Part shown: piece by piece, positions 44,978 to 56,501 of the stretch
How the letters are laid out: each line of letters begins with the position of its first letter
Position numbering within the stretch: position 1 is the stretch's first letter
NCBI GenBank assembly: GCA_951799425.1
Contig: OX637391.1
Coordinates: 25,787,701 to 25,851,700, forward strand
Direction: 5' to 3'
From: Ilex aquifolium
Lineage: Eukaryota; Streptophyta; Magnoliopsida; Aquifoliales; Aquifoliaceae
Length of the DNA: 64,000 nt
Position numbers and translations under genes: made by a program
The notes under the pieces: generated by a model
Databases searched by the model: none
What the model was told of the DNA's origin: nothing
The model's input: only the letters and a program-made list of their open reading frames with translations

Positions 44978-45382
44978 ATGGACAAGAAATTATTTTGGTT
45001 AAGTTTAATAATATTACGTCATTTTCCAAAAGATATACATACATTGATCATGCAAAAAGCTAAAGCTGTTCGAAATTTTGAAATCTTTGAAAGCCAAGCA
45101 CGACCCCTATGTGGGAAAAGCACATATGCTAAACATCGAAGAGCAAATCGTCTCTGTGCTTGTGTAAAATGTGGGCGTACAAAACATCTAAGACAGTATA
45201 ATAAGTGTGCGGAACCAATTTCTGGTCGATCGTTAGATCGTTTACGGTGGATTAGGGATGGGCAGAGCAAGGATTACCCTGAGACGCCATCCTATTCCGG
45301 CCCAATGCTAAACAGATACGTGAGATCTGAAATTAACCGTGTCACTAATGTTACTGAACCAGATAGTTCTGATACAGACTAA
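44978..45382 (+). CDS. Small Cys/His ORF of N1
   Basis: 134 codons from the ATG at 44978 (MDKKLFWLSLIILRH), chosen because it aligns with the A1 start. Homologue of 31845-32255, keeping RPLCGKSTYAKHRRANRL, the knuckle CVKCGRTKHLRQYNKC (C-x2-C-x4-H-x6-C), SGRSLDRLRWIRDGQSKDYP and an acidic tail. I do not recognise a family. It was retained although RT, RNase H and integrase were deleted, so it is unlikely to be just a part of pol. Confidence 0.72.
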   Translation: MDKKLFWLSLIILRHFPKDIHTLIMQKAKAVRNFEIFESQARPLCGKSTYAKHRRANRLCACVKCGRTKHLRQYNKCAEPISGRSLDRLRWIRDGQSKDYPETPSYSGPMLNRYVRSEINRVTNVTEPDSSDTD

Positions 45383-45657
45383 ATATGATCAATGTAATGT
45401 ATATCTTTTTAGGAATATATGTATAGTTGTAAATAAATATAAATAGCTATTAGATTAAATAGGAAATCCGTAAATAAGAAATAACAAATAATAAAATAAA
45501 AACATCATAGTCCTGGAAAAAAAAAGTGGTTAGTAAAATTTTGTAGAATAAAGCTATATTTAATGTTGTAAATTGCAGGACTTGACAGGAAAAAGAACAC
45601 CAGTGTAGAACAGCAAGGAAATAACCTGCAATTACAAACCAAGAACCAGTCGAAAAG

Positions 45658-46764
45658 ATGAATCAAAGACCACAAACAAGAAGATCTGCAAGCCATGCAC
45701 GAGAGAATCAATCTTCGCAATCCGAGACATCTCCACAACAACCTCAACCAGGAAACAACTTTAATGAGGTGATGTTTGAAAATTTGGAACAACGAATCTG
45801 GTATGATACGAACTACCTAACTAAAAATATTATTTCTGAAAGGGTAGTAATATATGAAGATTTTGAAAACATAAGACAAATTCTCCATGAAAGAGGATGG
45901 CTACAATATGTTAGGTTATCTGTTCCTGCATATGACTGTTTAGCTCGGGAGTTCTACAGTAATGCTGAAATTAAAGGAAAAAGACTACTGCATATATTTG
46001 TTCGGGGAATAGTTTTTCAAGTTACACCAGACACTATAGCCGAATTCTTTCGACCCATGCAAAGACAACCCCAACCACAATATCCTTACACCGAGCTACC
46101 TAGTTTGACTGAAGTAGGAAGAGAATTGACAGGAAATCCAGAATTTATTTGGGGACGCCCAAATAGTTACATTAAACAAGGAAGCCTGACAAATAAGTAT
46201 CGCATCCTAAATATGATAACAGTGTACAATTTGCTACCACGAGCCCTAAAGTATCAAATTTTTATTGACCATGCTTATTTCCTATATGCATTCGGGATGG
46301 GACACACAATTGACCTTCCAAACTTGATCTTAGACCAAATGATAATTGCTGTGGATAATAGGAAGCTCACACTCCCGTATGCAATGTTAGTTTCTCAGAT
46401 ATGCAGGAATGCGGGCGTGATCATTAATCCAACATGGAAAACAGTGGAGCGTCTTGCACCAGTGGACAAAACTTCGTTAAAGAAGAGTCATGGAGGAAAA
46501 ATAGGAAACCAACAAGGAATGTCTTCATCACATGAAGAGGAACCATTTGAAGAACCAGGTTGGGTATCTGAAGAGTACATACCACAAGAACAGCAGCCAC
46601 AAGAAAATCAACCATACATCCCCAGGGATGACCGCACTGATAGACAGGTCTTGTTAGAAGTAGAGACCAGCATTATTCAGATCAATCGACGCATGAATGA
46701 ATATAAAGTTGAGCTGTGGCAGTTGATTCAAGACCGTTCCAGAGGAGAACCTTCTAACTCTTAA
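45658..46764 (+). CDS. N1 env-position ORF, intact
   Basis: 368 codons with no break. After a basic start (MNQRPQTRRSASHA) it has a long alpha/beta-looking domain (about residues 35-280) with REFYSNAEIKGKR, VRGIVFQVTPDTIAEFF, RILNMITVYNLLPR, YAFGMGHTIDLPNLILDQM and LPYAMLVSQICRN, then KTSLKKSHGG. An acidic Gln/Pro stretch and a C-terminal heptad-like helix (VLLEVETSIIQINRRMNEY) follow. The same domain is in A1 and N3. Such third ORFs of Athila elements are often called env-like, but no signal peptide, furin-type site or membrane segment is visible here. A TTGCAG acceptor-like site precedes it (about 45573-45578). Confidence 0.82.
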   Translation: MNQRPQTRRSASHARENQSSQSETSPQQPQPGNNFNEVMFENLEQRIWYDTNYLTKNIISERVVIYEDFENIRQILHERGWLQYVRLSVPAYDCLAREFYSNAEIKGKRLLHIFVRGIVFQVTPDTIAEFFRPMQRQPQPQYPYTELPSLTEVGRELTGNPEFIWGRPNSYIKQGSLTNKYRILNMITVYNLLPRALKYQIFIDHAYFLYAFGMGHTIDLPNLILDQMIIAVDNRKLTLPYAMLVSQICRNAGVIINPTWKTVERLAPVDKTSLKKSHGGKIGNQQGMSSSHEEEPFEEPGWVSEEYIPQEQQPQENQPYIPRDDRTDRQVLLEVETSIIQINRRMNEYKVELWQLIQDRSRGEPSNS

Positions 46765-47520
46765 ATCGACTGGAGATTTTACAAACAAATTTTACTTTCT
46801 TTCACTCAGCCTTTACATTATGTGCTTTTAGTTTATGCAATTTACTTTAAACATGCTGTGTGTTTTCATTTAAGTTCAAAAAAAAAAAAATTTAGTTAGG
46901 AGATGTAATTCATATAATTTACAGTTAAATTAGGTTAATATTCCTATGTTTTGTAAAAATAACCTTAATCTGATCACGCGGGATTTTCATATTATAGTTA
47001 TATATTATCTTAATATTTTTGTTAAAACTTACTTTTACAAGCACAAATAGATTTCTTTTATTTCAGAAACCTTGTGAAATATTATACTCTTTGCATATAT
47101 AGTGGAGATGTATAACCAATTGCAGAATTTGAGCTAATCTCCCTTGGAGAGATATTCTACATCTACTCAAGTAAACATCTTCGATTCTATGGTAAACTTT
47201 CTTTGAATAATCTCATTAATTTTGTTTTGATTAGCACTCGTTAGACTATATTACTTGCATTATCCTTGAAATTCTTTTTTATAGGAATGATACAAATGAA
47301 TAATTTCCGGAAAATGATCTTAGGCCATGTTTGATTAATTTTGAGCCTTAACCATTTCTTTTACAAAATTATATCATTAGTCAGCCATGTTTGAGCCTAA
47401 AATAATATAAATTCTTTTCATGAAACCATAAAAGTACCCGAGCCAGATAAAAATATATTAAACCTACCTGTGCTACATAATTTTCTTGCACCCTCTTTTA
47501 AATCAACAGGATACAGAAAA

Positions 47521-47654
47521 GTGAGATGGAGCATAAAATGCACTCACCAAATGTTGAAAAAAAAAAAAAAAAAGGCATGTGTTGAAGAAAACGAGATGGA
47601 GCGTAAAACGCACTCGTTCAAGAAAAAGTGAGATGGAGCATAAAATGCACTCAC
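47521..47654 (+). repeat. Three related hairpins with compensatory changes
   Basis: Copies at 47521-47547, 47591-47617 and 47628-47654 share the plan stem-ATGGA-stem-AAA-stem-A-stem. Copies 1 and 3 pair GTGAG with CTCAC and GCAT with ATGC. Copy 2 pairs ACGAG with CTCGT and GCGT with ACGC. Three base pairs differ and each differs on both sides. Confidence 0.8.
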
Positions 47655-48301
47655 CAAATGAAAAAAAAAAAGAAAAAAGAGAGAGAGCCAAGAAAGTAAA
47701 AAATGGAAAGAATAAATAAATAAAGTTTTAAGAAGTGTGCCAAAAGGTAGCTTTTGAACCCCATAGACGTCGTTTCTTAAACCCTAAACCCAATGGCCAC
47801 AGTACAACCTAATGAAAGTCCTTTTTGATTCCAGAAATCATGCAATTGTATTTGTCCTATCTATCTATAAAAGGAGAATGTTAATAATATAGCTAATATA
47901 GTGTTGATATCCTATCATGAGATTATGTCAAATTCCAAATTTTATTCAAATATCCGTTGATGCAAATATATTACATGTGAAATAATTTACTTTGTTTACA
48001 ATAATCTAATCACATGTAATTACTAAGAGAATAGTCACCATAACGTATATGAATTCTTTGCTGAGTGTATTTCCGGAAAGGATTGACATCGAGACTACCA
48101 TAAAAGAGGGTAATATTTCCTAAATAATTTGTGAAACAAAAGAAATCAATACACACACACACAAGTTTTTGTAAAATATATAGATAATACTATAACTAAC
48201 ATGTGTTACTCTTATAGTGATCAGAAAAAAGAAGCATTTTAGCAATACACAGGAATATTGATTTAATTTTGATTGTGAAAAGTATAAACTCCTAACTACT
48301 G

Positions 48302-48404
48302 AAGTTTGCAGGTAACTTCACTGAAAACCTTCACGAGACAAAACTCGTCCACTAGGGATCACCTAGGGGTTTAACGGCTTGTTGCATATGCTAAATGCAA
48401 TCGT
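48302..48404 (+). repeat. Conserved 3' noncoding block (N1 copy)
   Basis: It includes CTTCACTGAAAACCTTCACG, CTCGTCCACTAGGGATCACC and GGCTTGTTGCATATGCTAAA. Near-identical blocks are at 40018-40114 (N2) and 52601-52700 (A1), always 80-100 bp before the polypurine tract. CTAGG and CCTAG around a five-base loop stay paired in all three. Confidence 0.8.
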
Positions 48405-48494
48405 GAAAAGATCTACGAAAATGATTTTACTCCTGTTTATGATGTATTATAGTTTATGTTTACTAGGGACTAGTAAAGTTTAAGTTGGGGGGTG

Positions 48495-50376
48495 TGATTA
48501 ACCCTAAATTGTGTGTAAATTAAAATGATAAGTACTCACTTTTGTAAAAATGAAACAACTAAATATTATGAATTATGTTTTGGGTGTGAATTACAGTTTT
48601 TAATAACTTATGTTAAAGATTGCAGGGTCAAATGCAGAAATACTGGAAAGTACAAGACAATTTTGCAAAACTGGAAATAACGAAGGACTAAAGTGCAATA
48701 ACGAAACTTGGACCAATGGGATCATGACACTTGGACCAATAAGGAAGAGACATGTGTACCAATGGAAGCAAGACAAGTGGCAGCCCAAGACGGTGACACC
48801 TAGCATCACTGCAAAGCAAAACCTTCTGGAAGGTTGCGAAGTGGCAGCTCCGGACGGCGACACCTAACCCTACTGCAAGACATCACCTTCCTAAAGGATT
48901 GATGACCTTCCTAAAGGCCCCCCCCCCCTTGCCGTGCACCTCCTCCCCTATAAATAGGGGCTGAATTCTTCATTTCCAAAGGACACCAACACAAGACACA
49001 AAAGCCTTCACACCTTGCCTAGCCTTTCAACACCAAGTCTTCCTTTGTTACTTCCAACATACAAAATCAGCCCCTTAACCACTCAAAACCAGCCGGCCTC
49101 CAAGCTCCAAAGGAAGAATACCTTAGAGAAAGATAGAGAGAAAAGAGAAAGGAATAGCCGGTGTGTGACACCCTTTCCGTATTTCTACATTTCTGTTGTA
49201 ATCTTTCTATTCGGGCAGTTGAACTACCGCCACTTTTGTGTCTTGAATGATAATAAAGGTGGTTGTGTTTCAAGTGTTCTTTGTGAAAGAAGTTATATTT
49301 TAATTTCTGTTGTAATGAATACTACCCGCACTTCTTGCTTTTCTATAGTAATGGAGTGTGAGTAGTCGGTTATACCCTTCAAACTAGGGTAAACATATGT
49401 ATAATATTGCTTAAGTGCTGGAAATGTTGATGTTGTATTTACATGTTTATATGTTATATATATATTTATATATAGATTATATTAATAGACTGACAGTCTA
49501 ACAACCACGGTGTTCCTATTGGTATGGCTCTGCTTCCACTGGAATACTGAGGCTGTTTAACTGGCGGTTATGTAACCAGCTTTCCTAAGAAGTTGCTGGG
49601 TTATATTATATATGTTATATATATATTTATATATAGACTATATTAATAGACTGACAGTCTAACAACCACGGTGTTCCTATTGGTATGGCTCTACTTCCAC
49701 TGGAATACTGAGGCTGTTTAACTGGCGGTTATGTAACCAGCTTTCCTAAGAAGTTGCTGGGTTATGCTATACTACCACCAGTTCGCTTAAGACGCGGCTG
49801 CGTTATGGTTTATTATATAAACAAGTAACAATCATAACATCAAGGGAATAACTCAAGTATTCCACTGGAATGGCTTGTCCTTCTGGTTTGCTTGGGTTAA
49901 TCAATTGAAGTGGATATAACCAGCTTTCCTAAGAAGTTGCTGAGTTATTATTTATACCACCAGCTAGCCTAAGAAGTTGCTGTGTTATGATTTATATACA
50001 TCAGACCTGCCGATTGACTTACCAGTAACATGGGAGTTAATTGTTGTGAGGTAGCATTTCTAGTAACTTAAACAATACAAAGCATATGGATCCCTAAACT
50101 GAAGGGTATATTTTATATTCCTGTCATTACTCTGCTTTATTTACGCACTTTATTTAATTCATCGTTATCACGCTAAGCTCACATCACAAGCTATCAAACG
50201 ATATTCTGCTTCAAACAACACCTTTAATATTTTTATTTTATTTTAAGTTTTAAATTACTAAACAACTCTCTGTGGGATCGATACTTGGACTTAAAACCGA
50301 GAAAACTACAATTTGACCACTTATACTTGGGTGTAAAATAATAATATAATTCAGACACACTAAAAAGTGCGAATCA
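48495..50376 (+). repeat. N1 3' LTR
   Basis: An uninterrupted 1882-bp LTR, TGATTAACCC to GCGAATCA, with TATAAATA at 48949-48956. It differs from the 5' LTR at about six places by eye (for example near 48690, 48720, 49873 and 50061). Confidence 0.9.
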
Positions 50377-51069
50377 AGTGCTATAGGAAGACAAGTCACG
50401 AATAACCCAGACTTTGGATGGGGTAGACCGAACAAATATATCAAGTAAGGAGATTTGACTGATACATATAGAATTCTGAATTTTTTCACAGTCAACAACT
50501 TACTACCCAGGGCACAGAAAAACCAAGTCTACACCGAACAAGCTTACCTGCTATATGCACTCGGGATAGGACACAGTGTCGATCTACCGAACCTAATCGT
50601 AGACCAAATGATCTTAACGGTAGCCAACAAAAAGCCCTCACTCCCGTATGGCATGTTAGTATCTCAATTGTGCAGGAATAATGGTGTAATCATTGACCCC
50701 GTATGGAAGGAAGTTGAGCACTATGGAGCATTAGACAAAACCTCATTGAAGAAAAGTCACGGAGGACAGCAAGAAGATGTACCTAAAGTACAACCAGCAG
50801 AGCCACAATAGCAGCAGCAAGAAGAACCATTCCACCCACCTGAGGAGTTCATTCCACAAGAACAGCAGCAGCCACAAGAGGATCAACCTTACATCCCTGT
50901 GGACGACCGAACCGACAGACAGATTTTGCTGGGATTGGAAGCCACCCTCACTCAAATGGATGCCAACATCAATCAACTTGGCCAGCGTATGACAGAATAT
51001 GAACAGAGTCAGGCAGAAATATTAAGGCTATTTAGACAGCATTCTGGAGGAGGTCCTTCAACTTCTTGA
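50377..51069 (+). pseudogene. A1 env-position ORF, C-terminal part
   Basis: This continues 32883-33349 in frame once N1 and one AGTGC copy are removed. Recognisable parts are RILNFFTVNNLLPR, YALGIGHSVDLPNLIVDQM, LPYGMLVSQLCRN and KTSLKKSHGG, then a Gln/Pro stretch and a C-terminal helix, ending GGGPSTS. In-frame stops are TAA at 50446-50448 and TAG at 50809-50811. Both are at positions where a glutamine codon is expected from N1 or from context. The ORF was therefore already broken apart from the N1 insertion. Confidence 0.82.
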
Positions 51070-52790
51070 AGACCAGGGGAGTCTACTTGAAACATTGCTT
51101 TCTTTCACTCACCCTTTTTATGTTATGCACTTTCAATTTCTGCACTTAAAACTTGAAGTTGTGTTTTATGTTTTATGCTTGTGTGATTTGAACTTAGTTA
51201 AGTTTTGCTTATATATGTTTGAACTAGTATGTTTGAAATTTAAGTATGTTTAAATTGTCTTTGTCAAAATGAGAACATAAATTGCTAAAATAGGAAACAT
51301 ATTTCATACAATTCACAGTTAGATTAGGATTATATTCTAATGCCTTGCAAAAATACTCTGATCTCATGAGACTTTCATATTTTAGCTGTACGTTATCTCA
51401 ATATTTTTATTCGAACTTAACCTTAGAAGCACAAATAGATGTCTTTATTTTTGAAAACCATGCAAAATATTACACTCTTTCTATATATAGTGGAGATGTA
51501 AAAACCAAATGCAAAATTAGAGCCATTCTTTCTTGGAAAGAAATGCTACATCTACTCAACTACGAATCTTCGATTCAGCGGTAACTTTTCTTTGAATAAT
51601 CTCATTATATTTGCTTTGATTAGCATGTATTGAAATATATTATGTACATTGCCCTTAATTGTTTATCTAGAAAGAATACAAATATAGGATTTCTGGAAAA
51701 TGATCTTAGGCCATGTTTCATTAATCTTGAGCCTAAACCATTTCTTTTACAAAATTATCCCTAGTCAGCCGTGATTGAGCCAAAAAAAAAAATATATATA
51801 TATATATATAAATAATAGTCTTTTCTTAAAACCTAAGAAACACCCGAGCCACATAAAAATATAGTACACCTACCCTTGCTATCTAATTTTCTTGCACCCT
51901 CGATTTAAGCAGCAGGATACAGAAAAGTCTAGAAAAGAAAACAAAAAGAAAGAAAATAGCCAAGAAAGTGAAAAATGGGAAAAATAAAAATAACCTGCAA
52001 AGTCATAAGAAAACTAAACTGAGGTGTGCCACAATGTTAAACGATAGCATTTGAATCCCACCGACGTCAGTTCTTACACCCCGACCCCTGACCACGTTAC
52101 AACCCTAATAAAGTCCTTTTTGATTCCAGAAATCATATATTTGCATCCATTCTAGCAATCTAAAAAGGAAAATGTTAATAATATATTTAATACAGTGTTA
52201 ATATTCTTTCATGAGATTATGTCAATTTCCAGTCTATTCAAAATAACCGCTCCTTTTTATTACATGTGCAATAATTCATTTTGTTATCAATATTCCAATC
52301 ACACGTAAAATTGTGAGAACAGTCACTATAACATGTGTGCTATTCTTATTGAGTGTATTCCAGGGAAGGATTGACATCAAGACTACCATGAAAGAGGGTA
52401 ATATTTTTCAAGTGATTTTTGAAAATAAAAACATCACTACACACACACACAAGTTTTCATAAAAATATATAGATAATACTACACCCAACATATGATACTC
52501 TCAAGGTGATCAGAAAAAGAAACATTCCAGCAAGACAGAAGAAATATCATTCTAATCATGCATATGAAAAATATGAAATATGCATTCCTAATTACTGAAG
52601 TTTGTAGGTAGCTTCACTGGAAACCTTCACAAGACACAACTCGTCCACTAGGAATCACCTAGGGGTTTAACGGCTTGTTGCATATGCTAAATGCAATCGT
52701 AAAAAAAATCTACGAAAATGATTTTACTCCTATTGGTATTATATTTTCTTTTTATTTACTAGGGACTAGTAAAGTCTAAGTTGGGGGGTG
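51070..52790 (+). other. A1 3' noncoding region and polypurine tract
   Basis: 1.7 kb without a credible ORF. It is colinear with the N1 3' noncoding region in several blocks: GATCTTAGGCCATGTTTCA (51702-51720), GGATTGACATCAAGACTACC (about 52370) and the 52601-52700 block. It lacks the covarying hairpin trio. The polypurine tract AAGTTGGGGGGTG ends at 52790. Confidence 0.8.
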
Positions 52791-54507
52791 TGATTAACCT
52801 TAATTAGTATGTAAATTAAAAAAATCAAAAAACTCGAATTAGTATAATGAACGCACTAAAAATTAGTACTTAGAGTAAATTAGGGTTTATGCGGGAATAA
52901 CCCTAGCTTTAACATTTTATCTAAAACTTGCAGGATAAATGCTGAATTAAACACAAGATGCAGGAGCAATGTCAAGAGAATGGAACATTGGAGGCTAAAG
53001 TATAATTAGGCAAAATGAGGAGTCAGCATTCCATGCAAGTTGATTATTCCAGCAAAGCACCACCGTCCGGACGGTGGTGATGGCGTCCGGACGGTCACCT
53101 TTGTCAGAGTTCAAGTTGATCTCCTTGCCCACTTGCTTCCCACGCCTATAAATAGGCTGCCCCCTTCTTCATTTCATAAGGCCGGAACAAGAGAAAGCCG
53201 AGAGAGAAACCAAGAAGTTCTGAGAGTTTTTCAAGCAACTCCGAAGAGAGAAAGAAAAGAGAGAAAAGAAAAGAGAAAGCACGCTCCGGTCCGTGTTATA
53301 CTTCAGTCCTACGTCCTGTACTTTTATATTTTCGTTGTATCTTTCCATTCGGATAGTTGAACTGCTGCCACTTTTTCATCTTAATTGATCATAAGAGTGG
53401 TTGTATTTCAATCGTTCCCTGCGAAAGACATTTAAATTCCGTACTTTTATTTCCTGTTGTAATGACAACTGCTAGCTCTCCTTGCTTGTCTATAGCAATG
53501 GAGCGTGAGTAGTTCCGTATATCCTCCGGTTCGAGGGGAACACATGTATAATATTGATCTGTTTATGGAATTGCTGATGTTCTATCTATACGTTTATTAT
53601 ATATATAAGACGGGCCAGCTAGAATAACCCCGGCGTTCCTACCGGTATGGTTAATCCTCCACCGGAATGCTGAGGAAATTCCATTGACGCCTGGTATTAC
53701 TATATATAATAATATTGCCTGCTAGAATAACCCCGGTGATCCTATCGGTATGGCTAGTCCTCCACCGGAACGCTGAGGAAGTTCTACTGTCAATATATAT
53801 ATTACAAGATAACCTATTAAATAATTCAAGTATGCCGTTTGAGTGACTTCACTTTCTGGGTGACATATCTAAATACAGTTAGCCTAAGAAGCGGCTGTAT
53901 TATGATTAACTACCACCGGTTGACCTGACAAGTCACCGGAAGATAGTCTATACCACCTGCGGATTCTGCTTGAATTAATCAATTGGACATCTATAACCAG
54001 TGTAGCCTAAGGAGCAGCTGAGTTATAATATATTACTACCACAATGAGCCTAAGAAGCTATTGTGTTCTTATTTGTATACATCAGACCTGCCGATTGACT
54101 TACCAGTAAAATGGAAGTTAATTGAGGTGAGGTAGCAATTCCATAATACGACCAATATAACGCATGTGGGATCCTTGAACTGAAGGATATCTTTTATATT
54201 TCTGTCATTAATCTACTTTACTTACGCATTTCATTATTGTTGCAATTTAATTCCGTCTTTTAATTAAGTTAAGTTACTCGAACAGACTAAGCTCACACCA
54301 CAAGCTCTCAAACATCAAACTACTCCAAACAACCTCTTTATGGCTTTATTTTGATTTTATTGTTTTTATTTTATCTTTAACCTCTAATTACTAAAACTCT
54401 CTGTGGGATCGATACTTGGACTTAAAACCGAGAAAACTACAATTTGACCACTTATACTTGGGTGTAATATAATAATATAATTCAGACACACTAAAAAGTG
54501 CGAATCA
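52791..54507 (+). repeat. A1 3' LTR
   Basis: 1717 bp, pairing with 21379-23105. It has a 10-bp deletion in the AGAGAGAAA stretch and about seven substitutions relative to the 5' LTR. The palindrome pair is at 53058-53094 and TATAAATA at 53147-53154. It ends 14 bp before the pararetrovirus ORF start and could in principle drive read-out transcription into it. Confidence 0.92.
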
Positions 54508-54521
54508 ATTTAGATTTAAAA

Positions 54522-56501
54522 ATGAGTAGATTATTCAGATCTAACTCTAGAGCTAGCTCATCTAGATCTTCATCTAGTACTATACCAAATATAGTAAATG
54601 AAGAAGAACATGAGTATTCTGAATCCAAAATTTCATGGAGTGATTGGAACATTCCAAAAGTCCCCCATAGGGAAATTTACAAAACCAGTTGGCTCCCTAC
54701 AGCCTTTAATGCTGTACTACAAGTAAATACAATTGAACAAGTTCATCCTCTCAAAAATGAGGAAGAAATCTGCCAGCTCCTCAGTAAGGAAGCTTTAAAA
54801 AGACATAGGTCTAAAGGATTTAAATTTATCCATTTAGGTCTAGTACAAGTTGCAATTAAACCATTATTAACAATGGGAACAAATACTTCAGTTTTGTTAA
54901 CCCTAAGAGATGGAAGGTTTACAGTTTATAAACCTAGCATTTTAGGGATAATGGAATCAGGCCTCCATCAAGGTCCTGTGTATTTTAATTGTTTCCTAGA
55001 CTTTACATTGAGTCTAACTTGTGATAAAACACCCAAAGCCCTTACTTTAGGTGTAAAACTTAATGGTGATATTACAAAACTTGAAGCTGGAACAGAATCC
55101 ATAGTACTCATCTATAGGATCTATTACAAATGCATTACCACAAATCTGAATGTTCATGCATTAAGTAAAAGTCCTAGGGAAAGTACTCTGTTAATGCAAG
55201 CAAGTACTAGTGAATCCAACATGCAAGTCCCTAAAAGACTTTTATGGAAGGATGTTGAATTACCAGAACACTGGATAGTGGAAAATGAAAATTATAACAA
55301 AGATACTAAAGTTCAGACCACTAATGTCGAACATGTCCAGCAGCTTACTGATGGTTCAGTAAGAATATCTTTTGATGGTGCAAGATCTCATAGATCTAGC
55401 CTGTCATCAATTCCTCCAAGTTTGTTTAACAAACCAATTAGGATTAATGAAGGTCGAAAATCTGATTCTTATTCTAGTATTTCCAGAAGAGATAAAGAAA
55501 TTTCTGAAGAACTAGAAAGAAGAATTAAGTTAAAAGGAATTGATAATTCCTCCTCCATTAGTAGGCCCTATTACACTCTTGTAAGTGTACCACTTCAATA
55601 TAGATTCAGTGAATTCAAAGAAGCAGAAAAAGAAGACTTAGTTCCACCTTTTTCTCCCTCTGTTAGTGATTTCGATGGTAAGCTAGGTGGAGAAGCCCCA
55701 ATTAGCCATCACCTATGTACCATCACTAGAGAAAAAGAATTCTTCATGCCTGATATTTACAAGTTAATGAGAAAATTCAGATCTCAGGAAAACAGACCCC
55801 TTAGGAAAGAATTTGAAAAGTTAACTAGTAAAAAACAGGAAGAAATTAAAAAACAATGGATTAAATTAATGTATAAAATAGAATCTGAAATTGCCTTAAC
55901 TGACTACCTTGATAACTTCCACAAAGAAGTAAAAGTAGTAACTAAGCATAATTGGAAAACAGAAAATGCCATTGTTTCCTCTAGTCATCCTCCTATAGAG
56001 ACTTTCACAGTTAAATATATGAACACAGATGTTATAGCCTCTCTTTTTAAGATTCTCATTAGTGAATCAGAAAAGAAGGTAGTTGAGCAAGTTAATTTTA
56101 CCAACCAAAGCCTAATCACTATAGGAAAACAGTTGGATAAAATTGAAACAAAAATTGATGAAATCAGACCATCTTCAAGTAAAATAGAGAAACCTCTAAT
56201 TAATCTACCTAAAGATAGGAAAAATTTAGGTTTAAAAGATAAACAGATTATTCAACAGATTGATGCACTGTTAAAAAAGACAGAAATTGTTGGTTCGTCT
56301 CAAGTAACAGTTATCAACCAAACATCTGATGATTCAGAACAAAGTAGCTCAGAAAGTTCCTCTAGTTCTGATAATGAAATTGAAGAATTAGAAAAACAGT
56401 TTGCTGATCACAATATCAACCAGTTGAGTTCAAACAAACCTATTTCCAAGATTAAAAAATTAATCACGGTCCCTACTAGTTCCACTAAGAATTGGTATTC
56501 T
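54522..56501 (+). CDS. Endogenous pararetrovirus polyprotein fragment with movement-protein domain
   Basis: 660 codons without a stop, from ATG 54522 (MSRLFRSNSRAS) to the point where T4 inserted; the last 16 codons of the open frame (to 56549) belong to T4. After a serine-rich start, residues about 35-225 resemble the 30K-type movement protein of Caulimoviridae (HLGLVQVAIKPLLTMG, LTLRDGRFTVYKPS, LHQGPVYFNC), which opens plasmodesmata for cell-to-cell spread. Further on are a charged region, a coiled-coil-like stretch (SLITIGKQLDKIETKIDEI), and a Ser/Asp/Glu-rich stretch (about 610-630). Capsid zinc finger, protease and RT are not in the window. The fused layout suggests the petuvirus/florendovirus side of the family. 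It is an incomplete old copy. Confidence 0.8.

Larger units (their letters stand above)
46765..48494 (+). other. N1 3' noncoding region
   Basis: 1.7 kb without a credible ORF. It contains the GATCTTAGGCCATGTTTGA block (47334-47353), three covarying hairpins (47521-47654), A-rich runs and a block of about 100 bp shared with A1 and N2 (48302-48404). It ends in the polypurine tract AAGTTGGGGGGTG (48482-48494). Confidence 0.8.
33350..50376 (+). mobile_element. N1, pol-less Athila-like element in A1 env-position ORF
   Basis: The 5' LTR starts TGATTAACCC at 33350 and ends GCGAATCA at 41933, interrupted by N2. The 3' LTR is 48495-50376. A perfect duplication AGTGC lies at 33345-33349 and 50377-50381. 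Without N2 the element is about 10.3 kb. It keeps the tRNA-Asp primer site, gag, protease, the small Cys/His ORF, an intact env-position ORF, a long 3' noncoding region and a polypurine tract, but RT, RNase H and integrase are absent. By eye the LTRs differ at about six bases. It must have been copied and inserted by enzymes of a relative such as A1. Confidence 0.9.
21379..54507 (+). mobile_element. A1, Athila-like LTR retrotransposon with nested insertions
   Basis: LTRs at 21379-23105 and 52791-54507 have ends TGATTAACC and GCGAATCA, and a perfect duplication ATTTA lies at 21374-21378 and 54508-54512. Without the S2 and N1 insertions the element is about 13.2 kb. The order is PBS for tRNA-Asp, gag, protease, RT, RNase H, integrase, a small Cys/His ORF, an env-position ORF, long 3' noncoding sequence and polypurine tract. 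By eye the LTRs differ at about seven bases plus one 10-bp indel, so insertion is fairly recent, yet the coding region has several stops and one frameshift. Confidence 0.92.

Noticed and set aside
45658..46764. True retroviral envelope gene
   Set aside because: Position fits, but there is no signal peptide, cleavage site or membrane-spanning segment in N1, and none in A1 or N3 either. I use 'env-position ORF' only.
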